Positions 45,201 to 51,200 of a stretch of DNA of 64,000 nucleotides are shown piece after piece. The translations under genes were made by a program, and so were the position numbers. The stretch comes from Shinisaurus crocodilurus. Taxonomy: Eukaryota; Chordata; Lepidosauria; Squamata; Shinisauridae. Position 1 is the stretch's first letter. Every line of letters starts with the position of its first letter. The stretch covers positions 7,683,042 to 7,747,041 of the forward strand of contig CM037885.1 of the NCBI GenBank assembly GCA_021292165.1, in the 5' to 3' direction. The notes under the pieces were generated by a model. It did no database searches, was not told where the DNA came from, and saw only the letters and a program-made list of their open reading frames with translations.

Positions 45201-48200
45201 TCCTATGACGACTGAGCACATGGTACCCTTGGAAGAAGTAGCTGCTTGTATTCATGACCCCCACCCCCCAATTCACAGAAACCAGCAGGGCTTTTTTTCT
45301 GGTGGAACTCACCGGAACTGAGTTCCAGCACCTTTTCTTCTATTAATTGCATTACAATTTAATCGCCATCTACTCCCGAGGAAATGTAATCCAAGAGTTC
45401 CGGTACCCTTTTCTCCAGAAAAAAAGCACTGGAAACCAGTCACAGAACCCTAGAGCTGCAGGGCATCTTGTAACCCATCTAGCCTCCACAACAGATGTTT
45501 GTCCAGCCTGGGCTTGAAGACCTCCATGGGGGAGAGCCCCCACCCAATTAATTGTTCATGTTGTTGAACTGCTCTTTGCCATTATGTTCAACTGAAAACT
45601 ACCCTCCTGTAACTTAAGCCCATTAGAACTAGTCCTTCCCTTTGGGGCAGGAAGCGAACAGGTCTTTGCCCTCTTCTATGTGACAACCCTTCAGGTATTT
45701 GAAGAGTGCTATCATGTCCCTCCTCAGTCTTCTTCAGGCTAAACATACCCAGTTCCTTCAACCTTTCCACATAGGACTTGTTTTCCTTACCCCAGAGATC
45801 ATCTTTGTCGTCCTCCTCTGAAACCGTTCTAATTTGGCTAGACCTTTCTTAAAGTGTAGCACCCACAACTGGGCACAGTACTCCAGATGGAGTTGGACTA
45901 GTGCAGAATAACGTGGAACTGTTACTTCTCGTGACAAGTTGGAAACAATGGTTTTAATAATGCAGCCTCAAATCAGATTGGCTGCATACTGATTAAGACT
46001 GTGACCTGGAAAGATGCGGGTTAAAATCTGCCCTCAGCCATGAGCTTGTAAACTGGCCTCAGGCAACCCGCTACGTTTCAGTTCCAGCCCCCTTCCTTCT
46101 GTCTGCAATAACAACACTGAACTATGTTCCAGAGCTGTCAGAGTCAAAATGCTACATATTCTTGTATCATTGCAAACCTCCACATCTTCTAAATGATTAA
46201 TCTCTCTGCCTTTGCAGGTCAGAGGGATGTTTGCTCAGCCAGGCTTTGGAGCACAAATGGTTTCTGTGAGTATTTCTCTAGCTTTGCGGAAACTTCACAG
46301 AGATTCTAGATCTACAGGGTTAAAGGATGGAAACCCTAAAGTGCAGCTTGGCACCCCGCAATGGCGGCCTGCTCTGGTTGCCAATACAGCAGCATGTGGG
46401 AAGTCCGTAGGCCAGTGAAAGGGGAGCCTAGCTCCATGTTAAAGCACGTGCTTTCCTTGTGCAAGGCTCCCCAGGCTGCAATCCTGTATCTTCTTATCTG
46501 GGAATAAGCCCTATTGAACTCAGCGGGACTTATTTCTGAGTAGACATATATGGGAGTGTGCTGACATTCAATTCCTGGCATTTCCGGTTCACAAGGATCT
46601 CCGATAGCGGTGCTGGGAAATGGCCTCCTGTTGCCACTCAGATTGGACACTGGCCCATGTAGCCCACCAATGGTCTGACTTGGAACGGAGTAGCATCATA
46701 CGTCATATATGGGGAACTCTGCTTCCCATCCCTAGGGATTGAACCTGGGATGTTCTGCATACAAGGTGTGTTCTCTGCCACTGAGCTCTGAACTCTCTTG
46801 TCGCCAAGGCAGAGTTTGTGGTGTGGGAGGGCCTGTGAGAACTGGGGCAGGAACTAGGGTGTGAGATGGCACACCCCCTTCTTCCCTCCCCATTCCTTTT
46901 TCCTTGTGTGTCATAGTCTTTTTAGATTGTAAGCCTGCGGACAGGGACTGTCTTGTTCACTGATTATATGTAGTTGTAAACCTGCCCAGAGAGCTTCGGC
47001 TGTTGGGCAGTAAAGAAATGGAATTAATTAATGAATGAATGAATGAATAAAGGCAGATGAGGAGGGGCCCTTCGTCCTCGTAAGTTTTAGAATTTTGGTG
47101 CAGGATAGATTTTAATCTCTCCAGCAGGGCCTTACAGCTACCCTTGGAAATAAAACACAGTAGAAAAATAACATTAAGAGCATGGAGGTACAATAAAATA
47201 TATGTTTGTTTGTGCTTTGAACAGCTAGGGCTGAAGGAGAACAAACAATTCCCAGGATAGATTGTCAGTTGATCAGGCCCCTGTGAGTTGCTAGAACAGG
47301 GAAAGAGAGAAATAATTAAGAGGGTATTTCCTCCTAAAACAGGGGTAAGGCAACACAATGTTTTGGACTACAACTCCCATAACCCCAGATCATTGTCCAT
47401 TCTGCTTTAGGGCTGATGGGAGTTGTAGTCCAAAACATCTGGAGAATACCAGGTTGCCTGCTCCCTGTTTAAAACATAGGAAGCCTGCCTCATGCCGAGT
47501 CAGATCATGGGTCCACCTAGTTCAGTGATGTCTACGCTGACTGGCTCTCAGCGGCTCTCCAGGGTTTCAGGCAGGATTCCTTCCTAGCCCCTACCTGGGG
47601 AAGCCGGGGATTGAACCTGGGGCTCCACCACTGAGTTACAGCCCCTCCCCAAAAGCAAGTGCTAGCTTTTTGCTTATTTATTGTAGGTTTGTGGGTTGTT
47701 GTTTTTTTAAAAAAATCTTTAATACATATTAACTCTTCATGGGGTGCTTCCAGCCAGAGGGCTCCTAGCACTACCAATCAAAAGACATTGTGCAGCTGTT
47801 CTGTCTTTCCCTCCTTAATGGATTGTTTGTGGTAAGAAAAAGGAGGGAAGAAATGATGGGAGAACACAGGAGGGTTTCAAGTGGAAGACGGAGTTGTCTG
47901 GACCCCCCATAAAATTTCACGAATGAGGCAGGGCGACAGCATGATATGAACCTTATGTGGAAACACCCATGGAGGGAGATGTGGCCAAACGATTTTATTT
48001 TTTATTTATATTTATATTTATTTATCGCCCATCTGGCCGGCAACCGGCCACCCTGGGCAATGTACACAGAATAAAAACAATAAAATACATTTAAAACAAT
48101 ATAAACATTTTAAAATCTTAACCCACCCCATATGCCCGCCTGAACAACTAGGTTTTTAATGAGCGACGGAAGCTCAGCAGAGAGGGGGCATGGCGGAGGT

Positions 48201-51200
48201 CACTAGGGAGAGAGTTCCACAGTACTGGGGGCCGCCACAGAAAAGATTACCAGTGGTGAGTTAATAGCCCCCTAGTTAGCCGAAAGACCTGGAAAGATCA
48301 GTTCATTTACTCCATGTTTCTCATTCAGCGCGGCCGACAACTGCTCTCTGAAATCCTTAAATAGAACAAACTATAGTTCTTTGGAAATTACATTATTGCT
48401 TTTCTTTTCATTCTTCCTTTGCAGATGAAGAAGAGCAAGAATGCCCAGGTGTGTGGGTTAAAATTTGGGGCAATATTGTAGCCCGCCTAATTTAGACGAG
48501 GCAGACCTGCAGGAGGGGGTTGGTCTGAACTGCATCTTGGTGCTCCGTTCTGTGATCTAAAGTATTATAACAAGGGGCCTCTCTCTTCTCAGGGCTATGG
48601 TGGAGGTGGAATGACCTTGACCAATCCTGTGAGTATCTTGCTGTCCTATTTTTATGTCTTAGCAATCCATCACTGGAAAATTTAGAAACTGGTCTTGACG
48701 CCTGATTCACCACACTTAGAGAAAAGATGCTTCGTCAAGGTGGACTATACACCCCCACACCCTTCCAACTTTGTTCTGTGTGACAAAGAGATCTGAGTTC
48801 ACATCAGTGCTTGCATTCTCCCACTCCAATAGAAGCTGGTCCAATGAAAAAGATTTGATCTTTCCCTCTTGGGAGTCGTCATGAACTTCTACACTGGGTG
48901 GGCTCCCTGAACACATCAGTCACTGCTGCAGGACCACTTGCCTTGGCTTCCTGATGCAGAAGCTGTCCAGTCAGAAGCCCTCCAATTCCCTGGGTGTTTT
49001 ATGCATCCTAGATGACTTCAGCATTGGGGGTGGTTGTGGTGTCTTAGTCGTTCTTTGTCGAGCTCAGGGGATAGGCAACCTTTTTGGTCCTGTGGGCACA
49101 TTTGGCAATTCGAGAAACTGTCCTGGGCACCACCACAAAATGGGCCCACTGCAGATGAAAGCATCGGCCTGCAGCCTACCTGCCGTCTTCATTTCCTAAG
49201 AATGTCTCTAAGCTTCAAGTTTAGCCCAGAGGAATTAATGGGAAAAGAAAATGGGAGCAGCTAAAGGCTTTCCCTTTGCTTTCAAATGATCCCAGCTGCC
49301 AATAAGAAACTTTGTTTATAAAATAAATGGGATAGGGCCCCTTGGTGGGTGCCAAGAAAGGTGTCTGAGGGTGCATGGGTGCCACGTTGCCTACTGCTGG
49401 TCTAGCTGCTTCTCCTGATGGACTGAATCCCTTTTGTCTTGTATTTCCAGGCGGTCCCATTCCAGGTTGCTATCCCAGGAAAGTTCACTCCATTTCGCAA
49501 GATCACAATTGTGGGGAATGTGTCTCCTTTTGCCAACAGGTGTGTTTCCAAAGAAAACAAGATTTTACACCATCTTTCTACATTCAGCTATCATACGAAG
49601 ACCAAGCCAATCAGAAAATGCCTGCCAAACCGATGTCTGTAGGTCAGGGTAGTGTGTGGCCCTCCAGATGTTTTGGCGTACGACTACCATGATCCCTTGT
49701 CATTGGCTCTGCTGGCCAGGGCTGGTGGGAGTTGTAGGCCAAAACGTCGGGTCACAAGTTGCCCATCCCTGTCTAGGTCAACCTACAGCTCCTTGCAGGA
49801 TGTTAACTCTTCTGCAAATTGACAATCAAGAGAGCCTCATCTTGAGTACTGCGTCCAGTTCTGGGCACCTCACTTTAAGAAGGACATAGACAAACTGGAG
49901 AGGGTTCAGAGGAGGGCAACAAGGATGATAAAGGGACTGGAAACAAGGCCCTATGAGGAGAGACTGAAAGAACTGGGCATGTTTAGCCTTCAGAAGAGGA
50001 GACTGAGGGGGAGATATGATCGCACTCTTCCAGTATTTGAAGGGATGTCACACAGAGGAGGGCAAAGATCTCTTCTCGTTCATCCCAGTTTGCAGGACAC
50101 GGAATAATGGGCTCAAGTTACAGGAACCTAGATTCCACCTAAACATCAGGAAAAATTTCCTGACTGTCAGAGCAATAAGACAATGGAATCAGCTACCTAG
50201 GGAGGTCGTGGGTTCTCCCACTCTGGAGGCATTCAAGGTGCAGCTGGACAGACATCTGTCAGAGATGCTTTGACCTAGATTCCTGCATTGAGCAGGGGGT
50301 TGGACTCGATGGCCTTGTAGGCCCCTTCCAACTCTACTTTTCTATGATTCTATGATTCTATGAGAGCCACTGTGGTGAAAAGGAGAGAATATTGTGCTTG
50401 CATTGGAGAGAGCAGAGTTCAAATCCCTATTCAGCCATGAAGCTCGCTGGATGTTGAGCTAGTGGCCGTGATGCTGAGCCAGTGACCATGTTATGAAGAA
50501 TCCTGGCTTACCGTAAACAAGCAGCATGCTCATGCATACAGCCATTTGCTCCTGCTTGACTCTTCCCACTAGTGTGAGCAGCTAAACCAGAAATAGAAAG
50601 CTTACCATGACGTCCAAACCCGGGATCCTGGGTTGTTGTTTCCAAACAAACCAGGATTCATAATCCAAGAACAAACACAGGTTTCTGATCCTGGCTTCTA
50701 AAGGGAGCAACAAGCCAGGATGCAAAGTTCGGACAACATGCTACGGTCAGGGTCCCCAAACTTTTTGAGTGTGTGTGGTGGTGTTCCCATTCATAAAATG
50801 TCTGTTAGGGTGGGCATGGTCAGTCATAAGACACTTAATTTTCCGGAAGGCAAATTGGTGAGACTAAAAGAAAAGTAACTTGCCCAAGAACCTAAGTACA
50901 AGGCAGAGGTGGGGTCTGAGCTCTAAAACACAAAACTTTTTGAACCCAAATAAAGATGATGCTGGAGGGCAACCCTCTGCTTTGCAGCATGCCAGCCTCC
51001 CAGTTAAAAAAAATAATAATTAAAAAAACTTAAAATAAAAATCAGGAGGGCAAGGTGCCCGATGTTAACTTCTGTGGACTTATTTGCAAGGCTGTGAAAG
51101 AGGTTATTTAACACACAACACTACCATTTTATCCCACTCCTCAGCCAAACACTCCTGGAGTAGCTTGCATGCAGTCAATATCAAGACAGTCCCTTACAAT

